The notes beneath the pieces are model-generated. The model searched no databases. It was not told the origin of the DNA and saw nothing but the letters and a program-made list of their open reading frames with translations. A stretch of 64,000 nucleotides of DNA from Lysinibacillus fusiformis (GTDB taxonomy: Bacteria > Bacillota > Bacilli > Bacillales_A > Planococcaceae). Positions 17,467 to 26,261 of the stretch are shown here, in pieces (position 1 is the first letter of the stretch; the number at the start of each line of letters is the position of its first letter). The translations under genes were made by a program, and so were the position numbers. The stretch covers positions 3,664,001 to 3,728,000 of the forward strand of contig NZ_CP070490.1 in assembly GCF_016925635.1 (NCBI RefSeq), given 5' to 3'.

Positions 17467-18003
17467 ATGGCGAATAAAATAAAGCCCTCTACATTATCGT
17501 ATGAGCCTTTTAAAGACGGAACGCTTGCTCTATACACGACAGATAGCTTAATGATTGTGCCGCAAAGCCGCTATTTAGAGCTGCTGCATACGGAAGAGTT
17601 ATATAATGCGATGAATAGAGATTTAGATAACAAGCAAAATGGGTTAGAACGAGAACGAAAAATGCTAAAAATGCAAAATGCACAGCTAACAGAAGAGCTG
17701 CAAAAGTTCAAGCAGCAAAACACAGTTTTACAGAAAAAGGTAACAGAATATAATTGTGTGGTGGAGGAAATGAAGGTGCTCCGCCAACAAAATACGGATC
17801 TTCTCATTGAACTAAGTAAATATACAGCGATGTCAAGAGAGTCATTGACGGGGCCTTTGAAGTCGATGATTCGAGATATGCGTGAGCAAGGGGTTGGGAT
17901 TAAAGAAATCCATATTCGCATCAAGCGCCAAATCAATCCCGAGATTAGCTATAGTACTGTACGCAAGTATATTTCTGAGCTAGAGTCGGAACAGAAAGGT
18001 TAA
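17467..18003 (+). CDS. Coiled-coil protein with C-terminal HTH-like segment
   Basis: A 178-residue soluble protein, not recognised. Residues about 45-118 are a long heptad-rich coiled coil (many Leu, Gln, Lys, Glu). The last ~50 residues (MREQGVGIKEIHIRIKRQIN, then SYSTVRKYISELE) look like a helix-turn-helix, so it may bind DNA as a dimer. It stands alone after a strong promoter with a Fur-type box. A 23-codon frame (17411-17482) overlaps its start and may be a leader. Function unknown. Confidence 0.75.
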   Translation: MANKIKPSTLSYEPFKDGTLALYTTDSLMIVPQSRYLELLHTEELYNAMNRDLDNKQNGLERERKMLKMQNAQLTEELQKFKQQNTVLQKKVTEYNCVVEEMKVLRQQNTDLLIELSKYTAMSRESLTGPLKSMIRDMREQGVGIKEIHIRIKRQINPEISYSTVRKYISELESEQKG

Positions 18004-18138
18004 CAGCTTTTAAAGGGCACTAGAAATTTGGCATTTACAGCAGCCACTCAAAGTCCTATAATGAGTCTATTCTTTAACTAGTTTAAGATTATAGGAAATC
18101 GTTTATCGATTTCAATCAGAGTAGGAGCGTTAGTGTCC

Positions 18139-19047
18139 ATGTCAAATGAGAAAAAAGGGGTTTTGGCTGCCTTTTTTGCCTATGCCTTTTGGGGAGCATT
18201 CCCTCTATATTGGAAACTACTTGAGCATGTACCAAGTATGGAGATTTTATTATCCCGTGTCATTTGGTCCTTTGTCTTTACGGTACTTGCAGTTATCGTA
18301 TTTCGAATGCGTCAGGATCTCGTAGCAGATCTAAAATATTTATGGTCACATCAAAAGCAGTTCTGGCAGCTTGCAGGTGCGTCCTTTGTCATTTCAATGA
18401 ACTGGTATTTGTATATTTGGGCAGTGACACATAATCATCTCATTGAAACGAGCTTAGGTTATTATATTAATCCGCTCTTGTCTGTTATTTTTGGGGTAAT
18501 TTTCTTTAAAGAATCGCTCAGTCGTGCACAATGGGTAGCGACAGGAATTGCATTTATTGCGGTGATTATTTTAACAATCAATTACGGCTCAGTACCTTGG
18601 GTAGCTTTATTGATTGCGCTATCTTTCGCTATTTATGGTGTGCTGAAAAAGAAAATTACACTGGATGCTACAAGAGGGTTAGCCATTGAAACGTTATTGA
18701 TTTTACCCTTTGCATTAGGCTATTATGTGTATCTGTTTACTACCCATCAAGCCCTGTTTTTACATGTCGATGTTAAAACAGATATCTTAATGATCTTCAG
18801 TGGTTTAGTAACAGCCGTCCCGCTTATTTTATTTGCGAAGGGGGCACAAAATATTCCTTTATATTTACTAGGGTTTATCCAATATGTGTCGCCAACCATT
18901 GTCTTGATTTTAGGTATCGTGCTATACAAAGAGCCATTTAGTCAAGTTGAGCTCCTTGCATTCAGCATTATTTGGGCGGCATTACTCTTATTCTCTGGTT
19001 CCAAAATTATCGAGACAAGAAAAGCCCATCATAAATCAGTTTCGTAA
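18139..19047 (+). CDS. rarD: EamA-family transporter RarD
   Basis: A 302-residue inner-membrane permease with about ten segments and two EamA repeats. KKGVLAAFFAYAFWGAFPLY and IWAVTHNHLIETSLGYYINP are diagnostic for the RarD subfamily. The transported substrate is not established. The start may be the ATG at 18139 or the GTG at 18133; AGGAG lies 11 or 5 bases upstream respectively. It is a single gene with its own terminator. Confidence 0.93.
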   Translation: MSNEKKGVLAAFFAYAFWGAFPLYWKLLEHVPSMEILLSRVIWSFVFTVLAVIVFRMRQDLVADLKYLWSHQKQFWQLAGASFVISMNWYLYIWAVTHNHLIETSLGYYINPLLSVIFGVIFFKESLSRAQWVATGIAFIAVIILTINYGSVPWVALLIALSFAIYGVLKKKITLDATRGLAIETLLILPFALGYYVYLFTTHQALFLHVDVKTDILMIFSGLVTAVPLILFAKGAQNIPLYLLGFIQYVSPTIVLILGIVLYKEPFSQVELLAFSIIWAALLLFSGSKIIETRKAHHKSVS

Positions 19048-19080
19048 AAGACTTGTAGATTTTTCTACAGGTCTTTTTTA
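19046..19080 (+). terminator. Terminator after rarD
   Basis: AAAGACTTGTAGA pairs with TCTACAGGTCTTT, then a T run, directly at the rarD stop. Confidence 0.88.
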
Positions 19081-19155
19081 TGTCATTTTTCCCTCTTCGT
19101 TTAGTACGATTTGCATGCTACTCTATTGGAGATATGAATAAAGAGGTGTAATAAG

Positions 19156-19370
19156 TTGGAACATATTTTACTAGCCATTTTGGACTGGCTTTTATAGCCT
19201 TTGGGATGAGACATAATGCGAGCGTACATAAAGATGAGGGATTGGGCTCTAGCGGCTCTTTCATTTGGGATTTATTTACCCTAGTATTTGATAGAATGCC
19301 CTATTGGTACACAAAAATGTTTTATTTTTTTATCGGATTGAGCTGTTGGATTGCCTGCTATTTTGTTTAA
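19156..19370 (+). pseudogene. Small membrane protein gene broken by one-base deletion
   Basis: A TTG with GAGGTG seven bases upstream opens a frame MEHILLAI that stops after 13 codons. Adding one T to the TTTT run at 19178-19181 joins it to a frame that continues GLAFIAFGMRHNASV and ends WIACYFV at 19370. The restored product of about 71 residues has hydrophobic ends and would be a small two-segment membrane protein. The family is not recognised. A homopolymer sequencing error would give the same picture. Confidence 0.65.
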
Positions 19371-19394
19371 TCGTCTCCGATAGATCGATAAAAT

Positions 19395-19865
19395 TCATCC
19401 ACTAATATGGTGAAAAATATAGGTAGCTTGTTGAATTGTCTGGTTGAGATGGAGTGACTGTTTGAAAACTATCATAATCGCTAGAGCGAATGGTAGAACG
19501 AATACGATGGATGCTGGATTTTTCAGCTCATGCTTTTGCTTTCTAAAGAAGAGCCAACAAATAATGGCAGCAATTAAGACGATGATGAGAATAATGAGGC
19601 TAACAATGAGTGTAGAGTGCAACTCATTCACGGCTTCTCTATATTGCGCTAATAACCCCGCATTGTCTGGACTCTCCACAATGACTTTTTGGCTGTCTTT
19701 ATGGGCAATATCCCACTTAAAGTGATCATTCTCCTGTAAGACTACATAATGAAAGCCCATTGCATTTCTTTCACCAATCACAGTGGAAGTGACAGAGGTT
19801 GTAGGGATTATTAAAATAAAGAAGAAAAGAAAGGTGAATAGGTAATGGATAATTCTTTGTTGCAT
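19395..19865 (-). CDS. Hypothetical membrane protein
   Basis: A 156-residue protein with an N-terminal signal-like segment (about 5-28), an external stretch (about 30-80), then two hydrophobic segments (about 84-108 and 118-138). Not recognised. GGAGGGAGTACCTAA precedes the ATG, so it is probably translated. No gene cluster supports a function. Confidence 0.7.
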   Translation of the reverse strand: MQQRIIHYLFTFLFFFILIIPTTSVTSTVIGERNAMGFHYVVLQENDHFKWDIAHKDSQKVIVESPDNAGLLAQYREAVNELHSTLIVSLIILIIVLIAAIICWLFFRKQKHELKNPASIVFVLPFALAIMIVFKQSLHLNQTIQQATYIFHHISG

Positions 19866-20017
19866 TTAGGTACTCCCTCCAAATAAAGTCTTATTGATAA
19901 ATTCGACAGAAATAGGAGAAAACCTTTTGAAGCATTGGCACCTTTACTTTCAAACCGGCATATAGTAAAATGTCAATAATTAGATAACAATGATCAATTA
20001 ATGAGAGGTGCTTTTTT

Positions 20018-20232
20018 GTGAGTGCGGTAGGTTCTAACTAGGTAAAAATTGAATGAAATAGTGGCAATGACGACAGCCGGGGATTTATGTTATGGACACC
20101 CCTTATTTTGTCATGGACCTATTTCAACAACCTATGTAGATACCTACAATACTTTATCAAGCGTGGCATACAGGATAGAAACTTCAATTAGATGAAGTTT
20201 TATTTGTGATGCCGGGAAAATGCGCCTTTTAA
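20018..20232 (+). pseudogene. Decayed small gene between GAGAGGTG site and terminator
   Basis: A GTG with GAGAGGTG upstream opens MSAVGSN and stops. A second frame reads LNEIVAMTTAGDLCYGHPLF and continues to about VAYRI. A third frame ends KLQLDEVLFVMPGKCAF at 20232, just before a terminator. Together they look like one gene of about 70 residues with an internal stop and two frameshifts. The family is not recognised. The rest of 19866-20349 shows nothing else besides the terminator. Confidence 0.45.
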
Positions 20233-20235
20233 AGA

Positions 20236-20268
20236 TAGAGCTGTGGGGATTCCTCACAGCTTTTTTAT
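20236..20268 (+). terminator. Terminator after the decayed gene
   Basis: AGCTGTG pairs with CACAGCT around a GGGATTCCT loop region, followed by a T run. Confidence 0.8.
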
Positions 20269-20349
20269 GTTGTTTAAACCATCATTGCTATCTAATATTG
20301 GGTAGGTATCTTCATGTATGATAAAACATTACAATGAGGAGCATAACAA

Positions 20350-22254
20350 ATGAATAAAACTACGCTTGAAAAATTACAATATCATGAATTAAAGGACATC
20401 GTTAAATCCTACTGTGTCAGCGGGTTAGGAAAACAGCTTTTAGATAAATTAATGCCAAGCTCAAACTTAGCAGTGGTAAAAAATCGATTGAATGAAACAA
20501 CAGAAGCTCGTGCTATATTGGATGCAGAGGGGCATGTTCCGTTTTTAGGGGTATCGAATATTGAGCATATCATGACGAAGCTTGAAAAGGGGATGATTCT
20601 TGACCCCAGTGAGCTAGTGAGTATCTCCGATTTTTTACGAGGCTGTCGCAACATCAAAAAATTTATGTTAGATAAGGAATTTTTTGCGCCCGTTCTTTCT
20701 TCTTACGCTCATTCTATGGCTGAATTGAAGAGCGTGGAGGAGGAGATTAATTTTGCGATCAAAGCCAATCGTGTAGATTCGGCTGCTAGTCGTGAATTAA
20801 AGCGTATTCGTCATCATATGGAAACGACAGAGGAAAAATTGAAAGAGCGCTTAACGAAATTTTTGAATAACAGTGCCAATAAACCGTATATTCAGGAATT
20901 CTTTATCAGTCAAAAGGATGATCGCTATACGATTCCGATTAAGGCAACCTATAAAAATCATGTACAGGGAACAGTAGTGGAAATATCCTCAAAAGGGGCA
21001 ACCGTTTTTATGGAGCCGAGTGTTGTGGCTAAATTAAATGTAGAATTGGCTACCTTAAAGGCTGAGGAAGCGGTGGAGGAATATCAGATTTTAGCGACTT
21101 TATCAGGGCTATTAATGGAACATCTGCATGCTATCACGATTAACATGGAGTTAATTAGCCAATATGATTTGGTCTTTGCGAAAGCGAAGTTTAGTAGACA
21201 AATTGGTGGAAGGGAGCCGCGTATAAATGATTACGGTTATATTCAACTGATCAATGGCAAGCATCCATTATTACCAGGAAATGCGGTGCCCCTTCAATTT
21301 TCCATTGCGAAAGACTATCGTAGTCTCATTATTACAGGGCCAAACGCTGGTGGCAAAACGGTCGTGTTGAAAACCATTGGCCTTTTAACATTAGCTATGA
21401 TGTCGGGCTTCCATATTGTAGCGGACGAAGGAACGGAAATGGCGGTATTCGATCATATCTTTGTTGATATTGGCGACAATCAAAGTATAGAAAATGCACT
21501 AAGTACGTTTTCATCGCATATGAAAAATCTTTCCGATATTATGAGAGCCGCTAATAATCATACGCTATTGCTGTTTGATGAAATTGGCAGTGGAACAGAG
21601 CCAAATGAAGGAGCCGCACTGGCCATTGCGATATTAGAGGAATTTTATCAAATGGGCTGCATTACTGTTGCGACTACACATTATGGTGAAATTAAACGAT
21701 TTTCTGAGATGCATCCTGATTTTATGAATGCGGCAATGCGCTTCCATCCTGAAACATTAGAGCCTTTGTATCAATTACTCATCGGCACGTCTGGAGAAAG
21801 CAATGCGTTATGGATTTCCAAGAAAATGAATGTCCGCGAAGCTGTTTTACAAAGAGCAAAGGATTATATAAATGACAAGGAATATCAGCTGACGCTCGTT
21901 CAGGACAGTAAAATTAGAAAGCCTAAAGAAGAGAAAAAAAGCATGGCAGCGGCATATGCATTTGCAAAAGGGGATCGTGTCAAATTATTGGACTATGATG
22001 ATGTGGGACTGGTGTACGAAGAAATGAACCCGTACAATAAAGTCAGCGTATTCTATCAGGGGCAAATACTAGAGGTGAATGTGAAGCGACTTACCCTAGA
22101 CTTACCCGCAACGGAGTTATACCCTGAAGGATATGATCTAGAGACTTTATTTGTAGACTATCAAGAACGTAAGCTTCAGCATGATATCGAACGGGGATCG
22201 AAAAAGGCTTTACGTAAGATCCATAAACAAATAAAGAACGATCGTCAGCAGTAA
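20350..22254 (+). CDS. MutS2-family ATPase lacking the Smr nuclease domain
   Basis: A 634-residue MutS2 relative. The MutS2 core and lever helices fill about 1-300. The ATPase has Walker A GPNAGGKT at 330-337, Walker B LLLFDEIGSGT at about 408-418 and TTHYGE. Full MutS2 is about 785 residues and ends in a Smr domain; here the protein stops after a KOW-like stretch and a basic tail. This matches a shorter paralogue found in some Bacillus-group genomes; the true mutS2 is presumably elsewhere. Mismatch or ribosome-collision roles of MutS2 cannot be assumed. It has GAGGAG upstream and its own terminator. Confidence 0.9.
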   Translation: MNKTTLEKLQYHELKDIVKSYCVSGLGKQLLDKLMPSSNLAVVKNRLNETTEARAILDAEGHVPFLGVSNIEHIMTKLEKGMILDPSELVSISDFLRGCRNIKKFMLDKEFFAPVLSSYAHSMAELKSVEEEINFAIKANRVDSAASRELKRIRHHMETTEEKLKERLTKFLNNSANKPYIQEFFISQKDDRYTIPIKATYKNHVQGTVVEISSKGATVFMEPSVVAKLNVELATLKAEEAVEEYQILATLSGLLMEHLHAITINMELISQYDLVFAKAKFSRQIGGREPRINDYGYIQLINGKHPLLPGNAVPLQFSIAKDYRSLIITGPNAGGKTVVLKTIGLLTLAMMSGFHIVADEGTEMAVFDHIFVDIGDNQSIENALSTFSSHMKNLSDIMRAANNHTLLLFDEIGSGTEPNEGAALAIAILEEFYQMGCITVATTHYGEIKRFSEMHPDFMNAAMRFHPETLEPLYQLLIGTSGESNALWISKKMNVREAVLQRAKDYINDKEYQLTLVQDSKIRKPKEEKKSMAAAYAFAKGDRVKLLDYDDVGLVYEEMNPYNKVSVFYQGQILEVNVKRLTLDLPATELYPEGYDLETLFVDYQERKLQHDIERGSKKALRKIHKQIKNDRQQ

Positions 22255-22256
22255 AA

Positions 22257-22291
22257 ACAAGGGATTGCACAGCCTCGTGCAATCCCTTTAC
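22257..22291. terminator. Bidirectional terminator
   Basis: AAGGGATTGCAC pairs with GTGCAATCCCTT around AGCCTC. It serves the convergent MutS2-like and XRE/TPR genes. Confidence 0.88.
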
Positions 22292-22294
22292 GCA

Positions 22295-23545
22295 TTAAGT
22301 TATGGAATTAATTTGTGCCTTAATTGTTCGATAGACTTCCTCAATTTTTCGTTTATAGGGTAAATCCACTAAATCCAGTGAATCTGTGTAGGCCATTTTC
22401 GCAATTTCATAGGCTGTTGTGAGCTCACCAAAGTGTGCATAGCAAAGGGCTTTATAGGAAAAGCATTCATGTACGCTCAAGATATCATAGGGATGACTAA
22501 TAAAGATCGGTATTTTTGTATAGTGATCAAAGGCGGCCTTTGCCTCCTCATAACGACCAAGTAAATATAAAGATTTTCCTTTTTCAAAATAAATATAGTT
22601 GGGATCTAGCTTGTCAAATTCCTTATGTTTAAGTTGATTAAAACGCTCTACTTCTATAAGTGCCTGCTCATAATGATGAACGTAATTATTGTAATAATGT
22701 GCTCGTATGACAAAAATTAACGCATCAACCTCATCCCGCCCAGCAAAAGCACGGTATTGATCAAGCTTCATCAGCATATACTCAACCTGTTCAAAGTCAT
22801 GGTCAACCATGGCACAATAAGCGCCAATTCGATACATATCATCGATTTGATAGAACAGTTGATTTTTATGGGCATTGATAATCGTCTCGTTAATTAACTT
22901 TTTTCCTTCCTCATGTTTACCGATAGCAAGCTGTAGCGTGGCTGTGTAATAGGCCATTAATAAGGTGTCACGCGAATCAAGCTGATAATCTTCCTGTTCA
23001 ATGATCTCCTTTGCTTGTAACATATAGGAGAAGGCTAATTCATATTGACGCTTTTCCGCTATAATAGCCATTTGTAGGACAAATGTTTTAAACCAATGGC
23101 TGAGTAAATTAATTTCTTTAAAAATAGTGCGTGCCTGCAGAAGCGGGGCTTCCCATGTCGATAATCCTGCTTCATACTGGGCATCTGCATAAATATATAA
23201 TAAGCGACCTGCTTCATAGCTTTGAGGTAGGCCCTCCACAGACGGCTTAATCAAATCGACAATTTCTTGATGATGATCTGTATCACCACGTTTTACTTCT
23301 GCAAATAAAATTTCCACCTGCTCTAATAGCTGGCGAATGGAGGATGGGGTTACTTCTTCCAGTAATTCACTAGCTTTTACACCTAAACGTTCAGCAATAT
23401 AGTCAAGGCTTTCCATGGAAGGCTTGGCCTTATCATTTTCTATTTGGCTTAACATTCCTTTAGTTAGACGATCACCGGCAAGTGCCTCTAATGTTAATTT
23501 TTGTTCTTTCCTTAATTTGCGAATTCGTGTGCCTAAAGAGTCCAC
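22295..23545 (-). CDS. XRE-family regulator with TPR repeats
   Basis: A 416-residue protein: Cro/CI-type HTH at residues 5-60 (GTRIRKLRKEQKLTLEALAG, LTKGMLSQIENDKAKPSMES) followed by helical repeats of the TPR type to the end. The layout recalls RRNPP-type regulators (PlcR, Rgg), which bind signalling peptides, but no small peptide gene is seen nearby. The start is GTG at 23545 with GGAGG upstream. It is divergent from an MFS exporter, and three similar palindromes lie in the gap. Confidence 0.88.
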   Translation of the reverse strand: MDSLGTRIRKLRKEQKLTLEALAGDRLTKGMLSQIENDKAKPSMESLDYIAERLGVKASELLEEVTPSSIRQLLEQVEILFAEVKRGDTDHHQEIVDLIKPSVEGLPQSYEAGRLLYIYADAQYEAGLSTWEAPLLQARTIFKEINLLSHWFKTFVLQMAIIAEKRQYELAFSYMLQAKEIIEQEDYQLDSRDTLLMAYYTATLQLAIGKHEEGKKLINETIINAHKNQLFYQIDDMYRIGAYCAMVDHDFEQVEYMLMKLDQYRAFAGRDEVDALIFVIRAHYYNNYVHHYEQALIEVERFNQLKHKEFDKLDPNYIYFEKGKSLYLLGRYEEAKAAFDHYTKIPIFISHPYDILSVHECFSYKALCYAHFGELTTAYEIAKMAYTDSLDLVDLPYKRKIEEVYRTIKAQINSIT

Positions 23546-23561
23546 TGCCTCGCCTCCTTTT

Positions 23562-23650
23562 GTTTAATTATATTAAACTTTTGCTTGCATGAAAAGGGGG
23601 AACTATGGTATATTTTGTTTAACCTAATTAAACTTTTTAATTTAGTTAAA
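23562..23650. promoter_or_regulatory. Three GTTTAA-N5-TTAAAC operators
   Basis: GTTTAATTATATTAAAC (23562-23578), GTTTAACCTAATTAAAC (23617-23633) and TTTAATTTAGTTAAA (23636-23650) share the same inverted repeat. They fill much of the 121-bp gap between the divergent regulator and transporter genes, so the XRE/TPR protein probably binds all three. Confidence 0.75.
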
Positions 23651-23666
23651 TAACGGAGGGATTTAG

Positions 23667-24962
23667 ATGAATGAAGCGGAAAAGTTAAAAAAGGCGACCT
23701 ATCATTTATGGACGTTCACAGCGAGTAAAATGATTGCCATGTTGGGTGCAAATGTGATGGCATTCGGTTTTAGCCTATATATTTTAGCGATGACTGGGTC
23801 GGCGATGAGTTTTGCGACGAATATGATTTGTTCCGTATTACCACGCGCACTTGTGGCACCCTTAGCAGGCTATGTCGCAGATAATTTCTCAAAAAAACGC
23901 ACGATATTAATAGCGCAGGCAGGCACCATTTTGACAGTAGGAGGATTATTGCTTTATACAGAAACAGTAGGAATGTCCGTTTATGCTATATACATAGCTA
24001 CTGTTTTTAATACTATTTGCTCAGCCTTTTCGGGTGTAACGTTTTCATCTGCTATTGCCACACTTGTTAATCCAGAACGATTACAGCGTGCGATGTCATT
24101 TAACCAAATGTCAATGTCCATAGCTGCGATTGGGGGACCAGTTATTGGTGGTATGATGTATGGATTTTTTAATATGGATGTATTTTTAATGGTGAATATG
24201 GTGGCCTATGCGATTGCCTTTTGTTTAGAGGCAACAATGGATTTTAACCTCTATAGTACAAGAGGGGAAGATACGAAAAAAGAAAAGATGTGGGAAGGGC
24301 TGAAAAGCGGTTTTCATTACATCAAGCAACGTAACGTCATTAAAACCATTATGTGGGTAGCATTATGGATCAACTTATTCTTTTCTGCCATCGTTGTTGG
24401 AGGAACGTACATCATCATCGAATTGCTAAAAATAAAATCCACACACTTTGGCTTTATTGAAGCGTCAGGTGCATTAGGTATGCTCTTGGCCTCCCTTTAT
24501 TTCGCAACAAGACCGGAAGTAAAGGTACCTTTACGCTTTTCGAAAATCAGCTTACTGCTATTGGCGGGAAGTGTTGGCTTAGCAGTCATCCCATTAGTCA
24601 CTGATTTTTCCTATATAGCTATCGTGATCTTCTACCTCATCATTTACTTTATTTTCGCAATTTTCGAAATGGGTATTAATATGCCGATTGGGGTATATAT
24701 GCAAAAAATTATAGCGGAAGAGTACCGTGGGCGTGTCTTTGGGCTAATGGAAACGATGGCAATGTCCATGATGCCAATCGGTATGGTAGTCTATGGCATG
24801 CTATATGATACATTACCAGCTACGATTATTTTACCAGTAACGAGTGTCATTATTATTATCATTTCACTTGTGATGCTACGCTCATCTATTTTAAAAGAGG
24901 CACATCCAGAGTATTATGAAAAAGCAGCTCTACCGGAAAGGGTCGCTAACACAACAACTTAA
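23667..24962 (+). CDS. MFS transporter
   Basis: A 431-residue major-facilitator protein with about 12 membrane segments, of the group often annotated as macrolide or enterobactin exporter (MefA/EntS-like). The DNFSKKRTILIAQ loop between segments 2 and 3 fits the MFS A motif. AGGGATTTAG precedes the ATG. It is controlled, by inference, by the divergent XRE/TPR regulator. The substrate cannot be told. Confidence 0.9.
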   Translation: MNEAEKLKKATYHLWTFTASKMIAMLGANVMAFGFSLYILAMTGSAMSFATNMICSVLPRALVAPLAGYVADNFSKKRTILIAQAGTILTVGGLLLYTETVGMSVYAIYIATVFNTICSAFSGVTFSSAIATLVNPERLQRAMSFNQMSMSIAAIGGPVIGGMMYGFFNMDVFLMVNMVAYAIAFCLEATMDFNLYSTRGEDTKKEKMWEGLKSGFHYIKQRNVIKTIMWVALWINLFFSAIVVGGTYIIIELLKIKSTHFGFIEASGALGMLLASLYFATRPEVKVPLRFSKISLLLLAGSVGLAVIPLVTDFSYIAIVIFYLIIYFIFAIFEMGINMPIGVYMQKIIAEEYRGRVFGLMETMAMSMMPIGMVVYGMLYDTLPATIILPVTSVIIIIISLVMLRSSILKEAHPEYYEKAALPERVANTTT

Positions 24963-24964
24963 AA

Positions 24965-24996
24965 TAGCAGGCATGCAGTGAAATGCATGCCTGTTG
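24965..24996 (+). terminator. Terminator hairpin, copy 1
   Basis: GCAGGCATGCAGTGAAATGC begins an 11-bp hairpin closed by GCATGCCTGT. The same hairpin recurs at 25511-25543. It ends the MFS gene. Confidence 0.8.
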
Positions 24997-25051
24997 TTAG
25001 TGTTGAAAAACAAAACAGTCAATTGAAAGGTAGCAATGGATTTCCGTTGCA

Positions 25052-25151
25052 GGCTACTTGCTTTCCTGTGGGCGAGCGCCGAATCGCTTCCTCCGCTACC
25101 GCTCCGTTTAGAGTTTTGCCTGTCTCGCTATCCCACGGGAGTCAAGTAGCC
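25052..25151 (+). repeat. Structured intergenic repeat, copy A (about 100 bp)
   Basis: The ends GGCTACTTG and CAAGTAGCC pair. The inside is GC-richer than its surroundings, with CTTTCCTGTGGGCGAGCG near the start and CTGTCTCGCTATCCCACGGG near the end. It is related to the element at 25337-25438 in reverse orientation, but the terminal stem sequence differs. It resembles the class of short palindromic repeats common between Bacillaceae genes. No coding function. Confidence 0.75.
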
Positions 25152-25336
25152 TTCCACTTCAACCCACTAACTTTTTAGCAAAGGTTTTCAAATAAAGTGA
25201 AATTACTTCTTCGCAATGAAATTAAGAGTCTATCCTTTCTCTAATCATACAAATAATAGGCTAATTTGATTACTACGGCTAGCTAGTATGAAAGATAAGG
25301 AAAAGCCACTTTTGCAGAATGGTTGATTGGAGTGGA

Positions 25337-25438
25337 GCCAGCGTCACTCCTAGGGGATTTAGCGTAACAGAGGAGACCCTGGAGCGAACGGAAGTGAGTG
25401 AAGCGGCTCCTCGGACGCCCCCTGGAAAGGACGCTGGC
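25337..25438 (-). repeat. Structured intergenic repeat, copy B (about 100 bp)
   Basis: On the minus strand it begins GCCAGCGTCCTTTCCAGGGG and ends CCCCTAGGAGTGACGCTGGC. The ends pair through GCCAGCGTC and GACGCTGGC. The internal order (CTTTCC-G-GGGCG, CGCTTC, CTGT-CGCTA, GGAGT) follows copy A, so the two are members of one family with different stems. The rest of 24997-25510 shows no gene. Confidence 0.75.
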
Positions 25439-25510
25439 GGAACGGAAATCAACCCCTCACCTTGCCAAGTTGCTTTTTCTGCCGTTGACATCCTCTTTTT
25501 TCAACAACAC

Positions 25511-25543
25511 GAACAGGCATGCAGTGAAATGCATGCCTGTTGT
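25511..25543. terminator. Terminator hairpin, copy 2
   Basis: ACAGGCATGC and GCATGCCTGT pair around AGTGAAAT, followed by TGTTTT. It is near identical to 24965-24996. It ends lutC on the minus strand, so the two structured repeats lie between duplicated terminators. Confidence 0.8.
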
Positions 25544-25544
25544 T

Positions 25545-26261
25545 TTACTGATCCTCAATGACAATATAGGTTGCTTGAATAGGGCCGTGGACACCAACGA
25601 TAAGAATCATTTCGATATCGGCTGAGTTACTTGGTCCTGTAATAAAGTTGATGCAGGAGGCAATTTTTTCACCCCGACGGATTTTTTCACTAATCCAACG
25701 AGCTGCCTGTGTCATACGAGGCACAATCGTACTTTTAGGAATTAAAATGATCGACTTCTTTGGTAAAAAGCTAATGCTTCTCCCTCTATCCTTGCTGCTA
25801 AAGAGCACGGCTGTTCCCGATTCTGCTAACGTCATTTCACTAATGGTTATCCCGATATTTGCTTTTTCAGCTTGGCGGATATTTTCCTCGGGTTGCTGTG
25901 GGTCCCATTCATAAAGCTGAATATTGGCTTGTGGCCATTGTTCGTTCATGAGTGCAGATAATCCGTAGTCTTGGAACCGTTTATCCTGCCATGTAATAAC
26001 GGACTGCCCTCCATAATTGTCAACAACAGTCTGTAAATCCTGTGGAAGTGTAGTAGTACTAGAAATGACAATATGAGTATGGATGTTGGCACATTGCTTG
26101 ATTAAAATCTCTACCAATTCGTCCTTTGTCGCATCTTTGAGCACACGCTCTTGTGGCTGATACTGCCAAGTTGGTCGTGGCAGCTCTGTCTTAGGTGAAC
26201 GTCCGAGTTGCTTCGCAATGTTTGCTAAAAAGGTTTCTCGATGCTGAATCATATCAGTCAT
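25545..26261 (-). CDS. lutC: Lactate utilization protein C (LUD domain)
   Basis: A 238-residue cytosolic LUD-domain protein, the third subunit of the LutABC L-lactate oxidation complex. The LUD fold covers about residues 75-235 (GITISEMTLAESGTAVLFS and SIILIPKSTIV are typical). AAGGAGG precedes the ATG, which shares one base with the lutB stop, so translation is coupled. Order lutA-lutB-lutC on the minus strand matches B. subtilis. Confidence 0.93.
   Translation of the reverse strand: MTDMIQHRETFLANIAKQLGRSPKTELPRPTWQYQPQERVLKDATKDELVEILIKQCANIHTHIVISSTTTLPQDLQTVVDNYGGQSVITWQDKRFQDYGLSALMNEQWPQANIQLYEWDPQQPEENIRQAEKANIGITISEMTLAESGTAVLFSSKDRGRSISFLPKKSIILIPKSTIVPRMTQAARWISEKIRRGEKIASCINFITGPSNSADIEMILIVGVHGPIQATYIVIEDQ

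Noticed and set aside
17411..17482. A 23-codon frame before the Fur-box gene as a separate gene
   Set aside because: It has a weak GGAAGCGGAAAG site and overlaps the next start, but no conservation can be tested here, so it is mentioned only as a possible leader.
25279..25625. Frames of 70-80 codons in the structured repeats near lutC
   Set aside because: They coincide with the palindromic repeat element and appear on both strands, without ribosome sites.
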